Positions 1 to 11,484 of a DNA stretch of 64,000 nt are shown here, in pieces (the stretch's first letter is position 1; each line of letters opens with the position of its first letter). The stretch comes from Lantana camara. Its lineage: Eukaryota; Streptophyta; Magnoliopsida; Lamiales; Verbenaceae. The notes under the pieces were generated by a model. The model had not been told where the DNA came from. It ran no database searches and saw only the letters and a list, made by a program, of their open reading frames with translations. Position numbers and translations under genes: made by a program. The stretch covers positions 41,488,501 to 41,552,500 of the forward strand of contig CM074860.1 of NCBI GenBank assembly GCA_037501455.1, in the 5' to 3' direction.

Positions 1-99
1 AATTATTGAGTATATATTTAATAAAAACTTTTCAATTTTAATATATTTATATAATAATTATTTTTTATTTGCACATGCATAGAATGTGCAAAATTGCTA
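1..99. other. Unassigned AT-rich edge sequence
   Basis: No gene is visible. From base 100 on, the window matches the end of the CACTA element seen again near 18278, but these 99 bases do not match the corresponding stretch before 18278. The leftmost CACTA copy is therefore either broken here or has a different interior. Confidence 0.5.
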
Positions 100-1022
100 G
101 TGTGGATTTGTGTAATAGTACACAAAGAATTTGTAATTCAGTAGATTTTATCGGATTTCGTGTAGTTGGATGTGTTATTACAATACTGTTAGATTTATGG
201 GCATGATTGAATTTCTAAATTATTGTTGGCATATTACACATTATTGTTGAATTTTACGTTTTTTATTATTTTATTCTGGGTATATAATTTCTGAAATACA
301 GGTTCAAAATTCGAAAAATAAAAAACTGAAAAATTAAAATTACTATCCATCTTCCGACGAAAATTGCGACGAACATCGTATAAAAAATTTCAGAATTTAC
401 TATTTTTTTTTTGTCTGAAAATCGTCTGAAAGTTCGTCTGAAAATCATCTGAAAGTTCGTCTGAAAGAAATTGAATTTCGTCTGAAATTTCAGACGAACA
501 TATTTGGTCGGAATTTTTCCTCGCAAAATAATTTCAGACGAACATATTTGGTCGGAATATTTCCTCGCAAAATGATTTCAGATGAACGTTTTTGGTCGGA
601 ATTTTTCCTCGCAAAACAATTTCAGACGAACATTTTTGGTCGAAAAAACGCCGGAAAAAGATATGAGGAAAAATGGGCCGATGTATTTTCGTCGAAAATG
701 TCATCGCAATTTCGTCTGAAAATGAAAATTTGGTCCATATATTATCGTCCGAATTTCGTCGGAAAATGAGTTCGCCCGAAATTTGTAAATTTCAGGTGAG
801 ATCATTTTTCGTCTAAGCTTCGTCGGAATTTGGTCGGAAAATTAGTTCGTCGGAAGTTTCATCGGAAAAGTCGTCTGAATTTGACTCCGACGAGGGTTAT
901 TCCGACCAAAATATGTTCGTCTGAAACTCGTCTGAATTTCGTCGGAAACCTTGGATTTCAGACGAAAAAGTCCAAATTGTCGTATGAAATTTTCGTCTGA
1001 AATCGGCTATTTTTTTGTAGTG
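100..1022 (+). mobile_element. CACTA transposon, right-hand end (leftmost array copy)
   Basis: This is the last 0.92 kb of a CACTA element, ending in TTTTTTTGTAGTG, the inverse of the CACTACAA-type terminal repeat. It matches 18278-19201 nearly base for base. The distal 0.6 kb is a subterminal region packed with CGTCTGAAA, CAGACGAA and TTGGTCGGAA words, the kind of repeat that En/Spm TnpA-type proteins bind. The next bases (1023 on) are retrotransposon internal sequence, the same junction as at 19201/19202. No coding sequence lies in this part. Confidence 0.85.
487..645 (+). repeat. 44-bp subterminal tandem repeat of CACTA
   Basis: About 3.6 units of a 44-bp repeat start at 487, 531, 575 and 619. 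Each contains ATTTCAGACGAACAT, TTGGTCGGAAT and TTCCTCGCAAAA. Unit differences are single bases. The spacing is exactly 44 bp, about four helical turns, which would put the motifs on one face of the DNA. Confidence 0.85.
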
Positions 1023-1551
1023 AAAATAGAGAGAATCAAATCTCCCTTTCACTCAAGCACACAAGCAAAGTCAGAAATTATAACAATCAACAAGTATCAC
1101 AGTTGACAGATATAACACATAACAACAAGAATTAATCAAATAAAGAATGCCTGGATGCTCGTGCCATGAATGATTAGTGTACTGCTCACTGTAGTGTTGA
1201 AATCTTGACCATAAAGTTGCGATGATGTCATGGAAGTTGTTTAAGTTGTTGAAGCAGCCCTGTAGATAAAACACTAAAGTTGGTGCATGAGAGTTAGATG
1301 TGCAAATGAAATGCGGCACTTAAGTCATGTAAGTACAACAATTAAATGTAATTGCAAGTACATGATAAAGTGTTAATCATAGTTGTAGCACACACATAGT
1401 CACATAACTCGATACAATTCAAACTGAGGAAACAGAATTACAGGCCAAACGGATGCAATGCGCACATATTCCTATGCCGTACGACCTAGACTGACATGAC
1501 ACGACTCCAGAGCACCGGTTCTGAACCTGGTAGCTCTGATACCACTTAAGA
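1023..1551 (-). mobile_element. Family G internal region, primer-side half (copy 1)
   Basis: On the minus strand this is the start of the internal region of a gypsy-like LTR element: LTR G1, then primer-binding site, then about 0.5 kb of non-coding leader. It stops where the CACTA element is inserted. It is repeated at 19202-19733, and at 34821-35349, where it continues without interruption into the other half of the internal region. No open frame of significance is present. Confidence 0.8.
1533..1544 (-). promoter_or_regulatory. Primer-binding site (initiator tRNA-Met), G1
   Basis: The plus strand reads GCTCTGATACCA, so the minus strand reads TGGTATCAGAGC, the complement of the 3' end of plant initiator tRNA-Met. 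It lies 7 bases inside the LTR end at 1552. This fixes the orientation of the element as minus. Confidence 0.9.
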
Positions 1552-4500
1552 TGTAACGCCCCAAGCGGTGGGGCATCACATCCCCGCACTATGACCCAAC
1601 ACGTGTACGAAATGGAGAGTCCGCAAACACACCAAGTCATAGCGAACGGGTGACAAATGAAGAACGCACCCACTAGCTAGGCGGTACCTAACCCTGTACG
1701 AATGAAAAGATGCAAAACCCGACAGCGGAAGCAATGCGAAAAGCCAACTTTCCAAAAACTTTTCATACTTTAAACATACCGTGCATTATAAGTATAAAAT
1801 CAACTACACGGGTTCAACTAATCTAGTAAACCTGTCCTATCCTGTCCCGAACAATTACACAATAAAACGGGTTCAACTAAATCCAAGCACCTGTCCTAAC
1901 CTGTCCCGAAATTCCAAACATTCAATTCATAAATCCAAACCTGCACAGAACATATCTTATACAGAATTTACGAATTATAAATCATAACAAAATACTTAAC
2001 AAACTGAAACGTGTAGACACAGACTCAGAAGACACGACACACCGCCGCCTAGCACGAACTCCAACGCGAACCCAAACCGAAACCAGCACACTAAAAACAT
2101 AAACGGGGAGGGGTCAGTCCAAAGACTGAGCGAGGGGCTACCCACACACACCTACATATATATAGAGCACAGCACGTAGAAGAAGCAACGTTCCTGAACC
2201 CGGGGTTAGTTTTTGCACGCCAAAATATTTCCCGTGATAATATACATATAGGGAGACTTATCAAACAGACCAAACAAATCTTAAATCAAAGGTTTCTTAA
2301 GGCACAAACTCAGATTCATGCAGACTTAGCACACATACCGGAACGTAACTCATTAGTATAAAAGTATACCAGTTTTTATCTTAATTTAAGAATCTACCCC
2401 CGTTTCACGAACCTATGACAGACGGACAGACAGAACACTGGGCGGGTACGAATTCAATCCAACCAAACTCCTCAGATCACACACAGACATAAACAAACGG
2501 AAATCAAAACAAACATACCTTCCTTTACACCGTTTGGGGAAGAGAGGTGCCCCTCTCAACCCAGCACAGAACGAAACATGTGAACCGGAGGATCCCGCCG
2601 GGTTCCTTCGACGGCCAGCCAAAATGCGCTCCGTCGGCATAGGAGAACTAAGTCTCCCGTTGGTGGAGAAGTGCACAGGGGTCGTAACCGGCGACCCCAT
2701 GGTCGTCCCGGGTCTCCCTTACGCACAACTCCGGGGGCCATCACACAGATAAACAGACATATATCGGAAACTTAACCCGCCACACACAGACAGACAGACA
2801 GACATATCTCATGCATATCGTACTTATCATATCGTACGTACATATCACGCAGACTGACCTCGAAATCATAACATATCAAAGCTAAGCATACATAGGCTCG
2901 TACATAGCGTTTCTTACTTTCAAACTTATGACAAAACCATCAAAGTACATATTTCACACATATATACGTATATACAAGGTTTATAAACCGCACACATTCG
3001 AAAACGGACACATTGCAATAGGGTATAACTATAACCTAACCTCACCTGGCACCAAACACAGCCGAAGACACAGCAGATGGTTCACCCCGGAACCTGTACG
3101 ACTCACTTGTCACCACCCCGGGTGCACCTGTACCAACTGGACACACAAAACATAACACACGACTCAGACTCAGACTTAAACAACCCCAAAGAGACGCACG
3201 GCAAATGCAATCACACAAGCAGGGATTAAATGCCTAGCAATTATTTGCAGAAGAAACATTACATAATTTAATCAAATCATATTGTTCATTTATCACATAA
3301 ACAAATCATGGATTGTATAACAAATTTAATTAACGAAGTTTACTTAATTCATTTCATGCAAATTCACGTAGCACCTATCACACCAATTGACACATATTAA
3401 TAAATCAAATAAATCATAATAGTATGCTTCCTAATTCATACAAATTTCACGAGATTACAAATCAAATTCTAACCCTACTCAATTCATACAATTCATATTT
3501 TACATATTCAATTCATGTATTACATATTAGATTTAATTAGTAAGGTTTACCAAGTCAAATTAAACAATTCATACTTTTCCAGAAATTACACAAACACCCC
3601 TTCTTAAATTAAACAATTAACAAATTCAACAAACCAGAATCAAATTGCAAATCAAGACGTTCAAACATATCAAATTATATTTCATACAATCATTTAATAT
3701 ACATTGAAGTACAATTCGATCGGCAAATCAAGTATATCGCGTTAAAATCACAATTAGAACAAATAATTAAATATTCACAATTATACAAATAAATTCACAG
3801 AAAATAAACCGAGTGTCCGATTAACGAACGGAAAGCGGCAACGGACTCACCATAACGAGACGGACATTCTGTCCGAAGCCCGCCGGATCACCGCCACCGG
3901 AGCCGCCGGAACAGTGGCGGGATGCCACTCGGCCGCCACCGGAGCGTGTCGAAAAAATCCCGAAAAATCATCCGTGCAAGTACTCCTCGTGCTCGTTCCA
4001 ATTCCTCAACCAATCTCTGCAAATTCCAAGCCAATTGTCACCAATTTCAAATCCAAGAATGCGAAAACCCTAAAATCTTCAAACTTCAATTACTTTCAAA
4101 CCGGTGAACCAAAATGAGATCCGAAGAGGCATCGGCTTACCCTTGACGAGCTTTACGAAAGCCCTAAGCTTTCTCACCGGAAAAATCCCCAGAGCTAGCA
4201 CTACCCCTGTGCCACCACGATTCGCCGCCAATCGGCCAAATCTGGAGTCGCGTGATCAATGGCCACTAGTTCTCGTCGTTCCGAACAACTTTCGTGAAGG
4301 GCCCGAGGCCAAAAGATTGCCGAAAAAGGGCCCCGTTGGCCGCCGAAGTTTCTGCCGCCGCCCACGTCGGCGGAACCACCACCTACGGCCAAAATTGGGT
4401 GAAATCGATGCTGGGAATGAACTCGGGATAGTCAAAAACCTTGGAAAACACTAACCTTCGTCGAAAAAGACCACCGCAAACGTCCAAGGCTACGCCGGGG

Positions 4501-5150
4501 ACGTCCTCATCATGGGTCTGGGGCGCGTGTCGCCGGAATCCCAATGGAAACCGCCGCAAGGGGCGACGAAGTGGTGGTGGTCCGCCCCCTTTTCTGCCGT
4601 GACCAAAAATCACTGAAACGGGCCTCCTCCGCTCGTCGGTTGGTCGAGATCTTGGTATGGTTGTGACCGCGTCATCGAGCTTTCCGAAATGGACTATTAG
4701 ATCGTCGAAATCCGTCGAGAAACGAGTGAGTTCCGGGTAGTGCATGAAAACACACCGTGAGTGTGTGTGAACAGTGAAAGCATCGCGGGAGAGAGAGAGA
4801 GAACGCTGAAACTGGAGTTATGGCACACAAAACGAGGATCAAGGTATTATATCTCGGGTCCTCGTACACGAAACCGGTCGGAAGAAGGGGTTAACGATGT
4901 CAGAATTGGGCAAACTTAGAGTCTACGGACTCATCTCGATGCCCCGAACGCGTTGAGCGGGTCAAAATGGTCAAAATCTTGTTCGAACGATAAATGACCG
5001 AAAAACCCCTGAAAAGAGAAAATTACAAAGGGGCCCCTAAACTCTAAAAGAGTTCAAAATAGGGCCACACAAAACACAAAATCACATAATTAAACACGTA
5101 AAAGGTTGAAACATGACGTACCTTATAAATCAGACGAGCGGGATGTTACA
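1552..5150 (-). mobile_element. Family G long terminal repeat G1 (3.6 kb)
   Basis: The plus strand begins TGTAACGCCCC and ends GGGATGTTACA, giving the TG..CA ends and inverted TGTAAC/GTTACA tips of an LTR. One side has a tRNA-Met primer-binding site (1533-1544) and the other a polypurine tract (5151-5164). The LTR is therefore flanked by internal sequence on BOTH sides, so it serves two neighbouring elements. The promoter hairpin and TATA box are at 2114-2163. The stretch 3840-4760 is GC-rich. Small frames occur (for example 116 codons at 4104-4454), but they lack known domains and persist only because the LTR is duplicated. Relatives in the window share AGCGAACGGGTGACAAA and AGCTAGGCGG near the same end. 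Assignment to Ty3/gypsy (Tekay/Del-like) is inferred from LTR size, ends and primer, not from a linked polymerase. Confidence 0.85.
2114..2163 (-). promoter_or_regulatory. LTR promoter: TATA box and start-site hairpin, G1
   Basis: On the minus strand a TATATATAT box (2155-2163) is followed about 26 bases later by the inverted repeat TCAGTC-CAAA-GACTGA (2114-2129). The same arrangement recurs in S1, G2, G4, G5, G6 and G7, so this is probably the transcription start and the first structured part of the R region. Confidence 0.65.
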
Positions 5151-5187
5151 AACTCCCCTCCTTCAAAAGGACCTGTCCTCAGGTCCT
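5151..5187 (-). promoter_or_regulatory. Polypurine tract with adjoining hairpin, G1
   Basis: On the minus strand GAAGGAGGGGAGTT directly precedes the LTR start, a typical plus-strand primer for retrotransposon replication. Just before it lies a perfect hairpin: arms AGGACCT and AGGTCCT (5168-5174, 5181-5187) around loop GTCCTC on plus, GAGGAC on minus. Other elements in the window keep the loop and change both arms. Confidence 0.8.
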
Positions 5188-5847
5188 AAGGTCGGATCTT
5201 GAACGAGGCTGAAACGAGTTCCACTTCAATCTTCCGCTGCGCAACTCTGATCTAGGCGAACTGCAAACTCCTCAGGATAGTTCTCCATCAGTTAGTATCA
5301 ACTCCCTTCATAGTGCCTCGTTGTCACTGAGGTTCCGCTGAGCACTTGACCGTTGGTCACTTCAAACTCATTCGGTCACCAATAGGCCACTGCACCCGAA
5401 GCTCGATACTGTCGCCTCCTCGTTGCTTGCAGACTGTCGGTAGGTCACACACAACTAAACTACGACAAACAAGAGAGAATCCCATCTCTCAACACGCAAG
5501 AGAGAGAACCCCGTCTCTCGACACACGAAAGAGAAAACCCCGTTTCTCAAAACACAAAAGAGAGAGCCCCGTCTCTCAAGCACAGAACTGGGAGAACCCC
5601 GTCTCTCAACCTAAGTCTGACAGATTCCACACCTCCCAGACAATCTAGTTTGAGAAAATCCGACATTTCTCAGACCCTAAATCCAAGGGAATCCAGCATC
5701 CCTCGAATACCTAAGTACAAGAGAATCCAGCATCTCTCGTGCACAGAACTCAGAAAGACTCCAGCATCTTTCCGTCACATATTTAGAGAGAATCCAGCAT
5801 CTCTCTAACACACGAGTAGGAAGAATTAACATCCCCCTAGCACATAA
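5188..5847 (-). mobile_element. Family G internal region, polypurine-side half (copy 1)
   Basis: This is the non-coding second half of the short internal region (about 0.7 kb). It ends at the CACTA insertion, with TAA at 5845-5847 as the left target-site copy. It includes the hairpin array at 5473-5806. The whole internal region without the CACTA is only about 1.2 kb against 3.6-kb LTRs, and it has no gag or pol. The element is a non-autonomous LARD-like retrotransposon that would need proteins from a relative. Confidence 0.75.
5473..5806. repeat. Array of 10-11 short hairpins (GAGAGA-loop-TCTCTC)
   Basis: Regularly spaced inverted repeats about 18 bp long are separated by 10-20 bp. The first five have ACCCCG-type loops (5473-5490, 5502-5519, 5531-5548, 5560-5577, 5590-5607). 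Later ones have TCCAGCA-type loops (for example 5721-5738, 5753-5772, 5785-5806). Arms vary in pairs: GAGAAA pairs with TTTCTC, AGAAAG with CTTTC, and AGGGA with TCCCT. Such paired changes suggest selection on base pairing. Repeated at 23650-23990, at 34445-34780 and, in another subfamily, at 42779-42967. Confidence 0.8.
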
Positions 5848-6260
5848 CACTACAAGAAAACAGGCATTTTCCGACGAACTTTGTGGGTCTGAAAATTTCC
5901 GATGAAATTCCGACGAAACTAATAACACGTTACTTTTTTTATATGATTTAAATTTTTCGACGAATTATAATTTTAATTAATAAAATAAATATATTTTATT
6001 ATTCAGACCAATATTTGCGACGAACTTTCGCCTGAAATTTTAAATTATTTTCCTTTTTAAGTTTTCAGACGAAAATTGGCCTGAAAGTTGTCTGAATTTT
6101 CAGACGAACTTCAGACCAATAAGTTCATCTAAAATAAATCCAAAACTCAGACGATTTTTCTTCTCAATCGCGTCTGAATATCCGGAGATAGTACGACGAA
6201 CCTTTGCGCCGAAAAATGAGAATCGGAATCGGTTTTGGGCGACGAAATTCAGACCAACAT
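5848..6260 (+). repeat. CACTA left terminal repeat and subterminal motif region
   Basis: The CACTACAAGAAAA tip is followed by about 400 bp carrying CGACGAA, TTCAGACGAA and GTCTGAA words in both orientations. These are the left-hand counterpart of the 18530-19201 array. No coding sequence. Confidence 0.75.
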
Positions 6261-9200
6261 TTCCTCTGAAATCTTGCAAAACTTTATGAAATGAAATTGA
6301 GAAGGGTCTCTCAATCAAAGTAGCAGCTAATTCGATGCCCTAATTTGTTGGCTAAGTCCAATCCTGCCTCTCCAAATATTATTTCAGGTTTTTCCCTCCC
6401 AATCTCCCTCGCTGAATCTCCCTCGTTGAAAAGCTTAGCCTCATTCAACAGATAGGGTTTGGCACTCTCAATCTCCCTCGCTGAAAAGCTTGTCATTTGT
6501 AATCAACCTTGGCCCGACAGTTTTCGCCCTGCCAAAGCGTCAGTGTCCATCATCGGCGCCTCCAAACAAAGAAGAGAGGTTTTTGTTTCCTTGGAGAAAA
6601 TAGAGCTCAAATTTCCAAGTGGTATATATGTTTGACTTCTTGCTTTTCATTCAGCACAGCACCCAAAAGATCGTATGCTTGTTTGTCATTTGCTTTGATT
6701 CTGCTTTTGATTCAATTTTTAGTTATGGTTCTTCCAAGTGAGCTCTTTTATTGCCAAAATTTTCATCTTTTTTCCTGAAAGATGGAACCCTTTTTGGTCG
6801 ATTTTGCAATGTTGGTTGGATTTATGTGTGTTTGTGCTCATGTGTGTCTCTGCAAAGGCCTCTCTTTAGTGCGTGTGTGTGTCTGTTTCTGCAATGGTTT
6901 CTGTTGTGTAGAGAATGTGTGTATTGTGTGTTTGGACAGATTTAGGAGGGACATTCTTTTTTCATTTTGTAAACCTTAAAAGTCTAACCTCTGTAGATCT
7001 AAGTTGAGTTGTTGCTTCCTGTGAATGTGGATGAGTTTCCCAGAAAAGATGATGGAGTTCTTGAATTAGAATTTGTATAATCTTGAGCTTCGAATGATTT
7101 GGTATGTATTCCGTATATGATGTTAATTATGTTATGTTCTACCATCTGTGAATTTCTCTTAAGTGGGTTTTCTCTGATCACTTCTATTAGATTGCAATCG
7201 TTGAAAATTATTCGATCATTTGAAAACAGGGGATTTAAAACTAAGTGGAACATTCAAATGGAACATCTTAGTTATTGCTAATATTCAAATTAAGAAGATT
7301 AGATACTGCCTCCTTTCTCCTCTAAATTTTAGAATGAGGTGAGAAAAATGGAGAATAAAAGTTTAAGATCTTTATCATAGATACCATACTTTGGATAGAA
7401 ATGGAGTTTCTGAAGCATCGTTTCCTTGCAATTTAATATGGCTTTGCTTTTATATCTCATTATTGATCTGATCTTTTACGATTGGATTTCAGTATTTCAC
7501 AGTAGTAACTTTTATATTTTCCTTTTCCTATGCTTTGTTTTGAATCCAATAAGAAACAAATCTCGGATCTACCATAATCCATGATGAGCATTATCAAGTG
7601 TATCTGTTGTATTTTGTCAGTTGTAATGCTCTTTCCAATTATGTAGGGCTGTGGAGGGGCATTTACAGACTTTCTCTCACAGGGACAGAAAGAAAGTAAA
7701 GCAATTGTTTCTAACATACATTTCCATTTTTATTTCATGGAGGAAAAACTATCCATAGATCAAATATATATTAAATCCACTTTTTTTTTTTCCATGATTC
7801 AGATGCAAGTTATTGTGGCTCTTGAACTTATTTTCTATGTTCTGTAGATGTTATGATTTAGTTCTGTTCTTGTAATTAGTTTTTAACTGGTATTTTGTTA
7901 GCATTATGAACTGCTTTAATCTATAATTGTGGCTTTAATCTATAATTGGGTAGGTCTCATGATGGTCGATTGATTTTACTTCAGCCTACAATGTGGTCTT
8001 TCAAGTCTGCACATAATCTTGAAGAACAGTGATCTATCTTCAAGGTAAGAGCTTTCATGCTATTGTTTTTTAATTCAGTTATTCAGCTGTAAATGATGAA
8101 TTGTCTCTATTGTTGTCTTCCATTCTTGAAAAAAAAAAGAAAAAGTTATTTTTTTGGTTGTGTGGTTATGTTTGCCTCTGATTTTCTCCATCTCTTGATT
8201 GTTAGATTCCATGAATGCTTGTTGGCTGCTTTTGGTTTGAATTTGTTTAAATCTGTGTTTCTGAAGTTTGGATTTCGATGTTTATGTTATTTACATAAAT
8301 CAGCACAAAAAGGAACCTGTGTCTCTTTCGCTGGTGATTAGTGTCTATTTGACTTTGAATTTTTAGTTTTAATAAGTGTCTTAACTATGCAGGCTTATAT
8401 GAAAGAATAATGCTCCAAAGTTTCAATTACAATGGTTCTGAATAATTAGTTTCAACTTAGTTAAAGAAGGTGTCTAAAAGTAGCCCTCTTTCTTATTCAA
8501 CTCTTTTGCAGGATCATATTTCGAAACTTAATCTTGGCTTGAAACTTTGCTATCGGTTGGATTTAGAGATGCATCATTCTAAGGTGAATACACTTTTGTT
8601 AAAATTTAATGGTACTTATATTTTACAGTTCATGCAAGATGTATGCTTTTTGTTTGTGAATTGCATTTGTTGAAATACATGAAGTGTGTGTGACCTATTT
8701 GTTTGTGACTTAGACATGATTTTGTGGGTATGTTATTAGAGAACAGTTTCTCTTTGTGTGATAGTTGAGAGAGAGGTTGGGATCTATTTGTTTCACTGTC
8801 TCATTTTTACTTGCATTTCAAGCTGCCCACCTCAGATCCATGATTAGGTAGTGATACATCTCAACATCTCAGAAGGGGTGATGAGTTCTTTCCTATTTGA
8901 TGAGGCATACTTGTGAATGTGACGTCTTAGCTCTTTCAAGTGTGAAATGCTACAGACACTATTGCTGCAGTAGTTTTACTTTCTGTTTTTTTTTTTCTTT
9001 TTCTTTTAATTAGTTTGCTAAATCATCTTTCATTGTTGAAACTTTTTGTGGGAGTGACCAAAGTTTGTTTGTTCAGCCGAATTTTGATCGAGTATTGTTT
9101 TCTCATTTCCTGGAATCTCATTTCCTGATTCTTCCTTTGTACGAAGATATAGTTTATTTGGCCATTCAATTGAATCTATGTGGGGTTCAAAGAATTGATT

Positions 9201-9282
9201 TTTTAACGAACATTGCTTAAAGTTTCATTCGCTGTGATAATCAAATCAAGTTTAAGGAGTAATTAGAGGGAGCCCTCATTAG
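6261..9282 (+). other. CACTA interior, no intact gene
   Basis: Three kilobases of T-rich plus strand resemble plant intron and untranslated sequence. All frames are short (under 90 codons) and show no known domain. One exon-like block with splice-like borders lies at 8512-8583. The stretch is repeated with scattered differences at 24440-27474. Confidence 0.6.
8512..8583 (+). other. Exon-like block, unknown protein (first copy)
   Basis: A 72-bp block is bounded by TTTTGCAG upstream and AAG|GTGAAT downstream, as for a plant exon, and is open for 24 codons (starting DHISKLNLGLKL). A related 71-bp block with the same kind of borders lies at 14072-14142. It may be a remnant of a transposon gene or captured host exons. 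I do not recognise the protein. Copy-2 counterpart near 26706-26777. Confidence 0.35.
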
Positions 9283-9772
9283 TGTGACACCCCGCACCGA
9301 GACCCCGGTCCACACATGAAATGGAAGTTCATACATGAACCAAGCTCACGGTGAACGGAGACAGAAAAAAAAAACTTGTTAGGCGGGACTAGACCCTGTA
9401 CCAATCAATTCAACAAAACCAAGAATGCGGAAGCGATGTAATCATGCAATCACAATCCAATATAAAATTTCAATTCATACAAGAATGTAAATATGGGTTC
9501 AACTAGTTCAAGATCTTGTCCTAACCTGTCCCGAATCAATGCAATGCAATAACATATAAACGGGTTCAACTAGGGCCCTAGAAACCTGTCCCGAGTTCAA
9601 TAAAGTAATAACTATACAGAGTGGCTTACATAGCCCAGTTACAAGCAGGAAATAAAGGTACGGTACGATGGAATGCAAACAGGACCAAGACTCAATCAAA
9701 GACTTCAAAAGACTCCCGCCTAATGACCACAGAGCCTGCAAGACAGACACTAAAAACAACGAGAGGGAGGGG

Positions 9773-9821
9773 TCAGCCAAGTGACTGAGTGAAGGGGGTA
9801 CACACGCATATACATATATAA
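9773..9821 (-). promoter_or_regulatory. LTR promoter: TATA box and start-site hairpin, S1
   Basis: On the minus strand TATATATGTA (9812-9821) lies about 24 bases before the inverted repeat TCAG-CCAAGTGA-CTGA (9773-9788). The layout matches G1 although arm bases differ. Confidence 0.5.
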
Positions 9822-11369
9822 TCAGGAAATCAGGCAGGCATAATTCCACTATACGTTTTAGGATTAAATAAACAGGAGACAGGAATCTAGATTAAATCAA
9901 TACGTATGGGTGGAATTATGTCAGGGCATGCAAGTCACGTAAACGAGATATAATATGCATATGTCGATATCCGTACGCCTCTGTTGATGCCCACTTTACC
10001 TATATGATCTACGAGCTCCGGTGCTGAACAGGGACTGAGACATACCAGAGGTTACGGATATCTATGCTTAACATTTTAGGGGACCCGACGAGAACGGGTA
10101 ATTAATCCATCCTAGACTCCTCTTTTCACTTATTAAATGACAGGTAGAAGCAGGTAATTAGGAAACAAGCATGAAACAAGAGTTATAATTAATTATCAGG
10201 CGGGAAAAAAACAAGTACAAATTAATCTCCTTTCTCCGAGTGCAATGTGGCCGGTAGCTAACCTCCACATCGGTGCATCAGGGTGATCTTCGGGTTCATG
10301 ACTCCCTCAGATCGGAGCCCCATCTCCCACCAAACCTCCTAGTGGGTATCCGGGTAGTCCAACATATGGGACCTGTGCAAGAGTTCACCGTCGGCCCGAT
10401 GCCTCCCCGATTCCCTCAATACACAAGCCTCTGGGCCCCAGGAACAGGTACAAGATCAACACCGGCTAGCCCAGCGCTAGGAAGGCCGGGGCAATCAAGA
10501 ATATCTCGCAAAACAGGCCAGGATTAACACTATGCAGTTTATAAATGATTTCCGGTACATAGCCGGTATAAAAGATATGGTCAACTTTAATATGGAAACC
10601 ATTTGGCATACTTTTAATTCATGCAAGGTTATAGGTCATTTATTAAGAAAACCCTCACCTCCAAGTGTGCAAGAAGGACCAAGAAAGAAAGACCACGAAC
10701 CACAAACATCTCCACCGAGGAGAACACTGTACAAGAAAGGAAACACGATGTACTTGTGAGACACGACTCAATAATGACACCAAGTAGGACGCACGGCGAT
10801 GTTCATGAAGTGGTGCATCATGTTATGGCATGATTCAATAAGTATTAAATCATAATTATGTCATGAAATGGTGTGATCGTGTTCATGAGCACAAGTAATG
10901 TCATTTAGACACATAAATGATTTAATCATTCAATTAGACATGTATACAATGCATGTAAGTCAAATAAGAGGTCGAGGAGGTGAAAGGAAGGCGATAAAAC
11001 GGTTTTTGGCAAAGGTTAGGAAAAGCTGACAGTTTTTGGGAATGCGTAAGCTGTAAAGAATTGAATATATCTTGAGTTATAAAAGTTTGAATTGAGTTTT
11101 GTTTATTGGAAATGAAACTAGACACAGAGACCTTTAAAATGGTATGTGGCTCGACTTGTGGTTCAAAGCGAGGTGAAAATGGCGTAGGCTCGAAATTGGG
11201 TGAAAGTAGATTGTCGGTAACGTGGCGACACCAAAAAGAATTGCTTATATCTCACAAATTAGAAAAGATATTGAGTTGATTCCAATTGGCGATTGTTATA
11301 GACTTCAATAGGTTTCCAACGGCTCAAAAATTAGGTCAATCGGAGGTCGTATTGGGGAGTACCAGTCTG

Positions 11370-11484
11370 GGGAAAAACAAGGTAGAAATTTACCCGGGCG
11401 GGGAGAGAGCAGGTGCAGAAACCTTCTGTACTAAACTACCCGCCCGGGTAGTTTTGTGGGCAAAAATCTACCCGCCCGGGTAGA
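11370..11484. repeat. GC palindrome cluster in S1
   Basis: Two near-identical palindromes lie here. The arms AAACTACCCG/CGGGTAGTTT (11433-11454) and TCTACCCG/CGGGTAGA (11467-11484) each enclose a CC loop, and a weaker TTACCCGGGCGGGG copy precedes them near 11390. They sit about 1 kb from the start of the LTR in its transcriptional sense, far upstream of the TATA box. Confidence 0.8.

Noticed and set aside
1533..1544. Possible tRNA gene (GCTCTGATACCA)
   Set aside because: Only the 3' end of a tRNA-Met is matched, and it sits next to LTR ends. It is a primer-binding site; no cloverleaf surrounds it.
4104..4454. 116-codon frame in LTR G1, also present in G2 (22285-22635)
   Set aside because: It lies in GC-rich LTR sequence, has no recognisable domain, and is shared only because the LTRs are duplicated. 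Overlapping frames on both strands are equally open.
5473..5806. CRISPR-like regular array
   Set aside because: The units are imperfect palindromes of varying sequence with short similar spacers inside a plant retrotransposon. There are no unique spacers and no cas genes.
6782..6979. Cys/Val-rich 65-codon frame (MEPFLVDFAMLVG)
   Set aside because: TGTG-rich intron-like DNA in the CACTA interior with overlapping alternative frames. No domain, and no splice or promoter context.
9508..9849. 113-codon minus frame in solo LTR S1 (also in S2)
   Set aside because: It covers the LTR promoter hairpin and R/U5 region and has no known domain. Preservation follows from the recent duplication.
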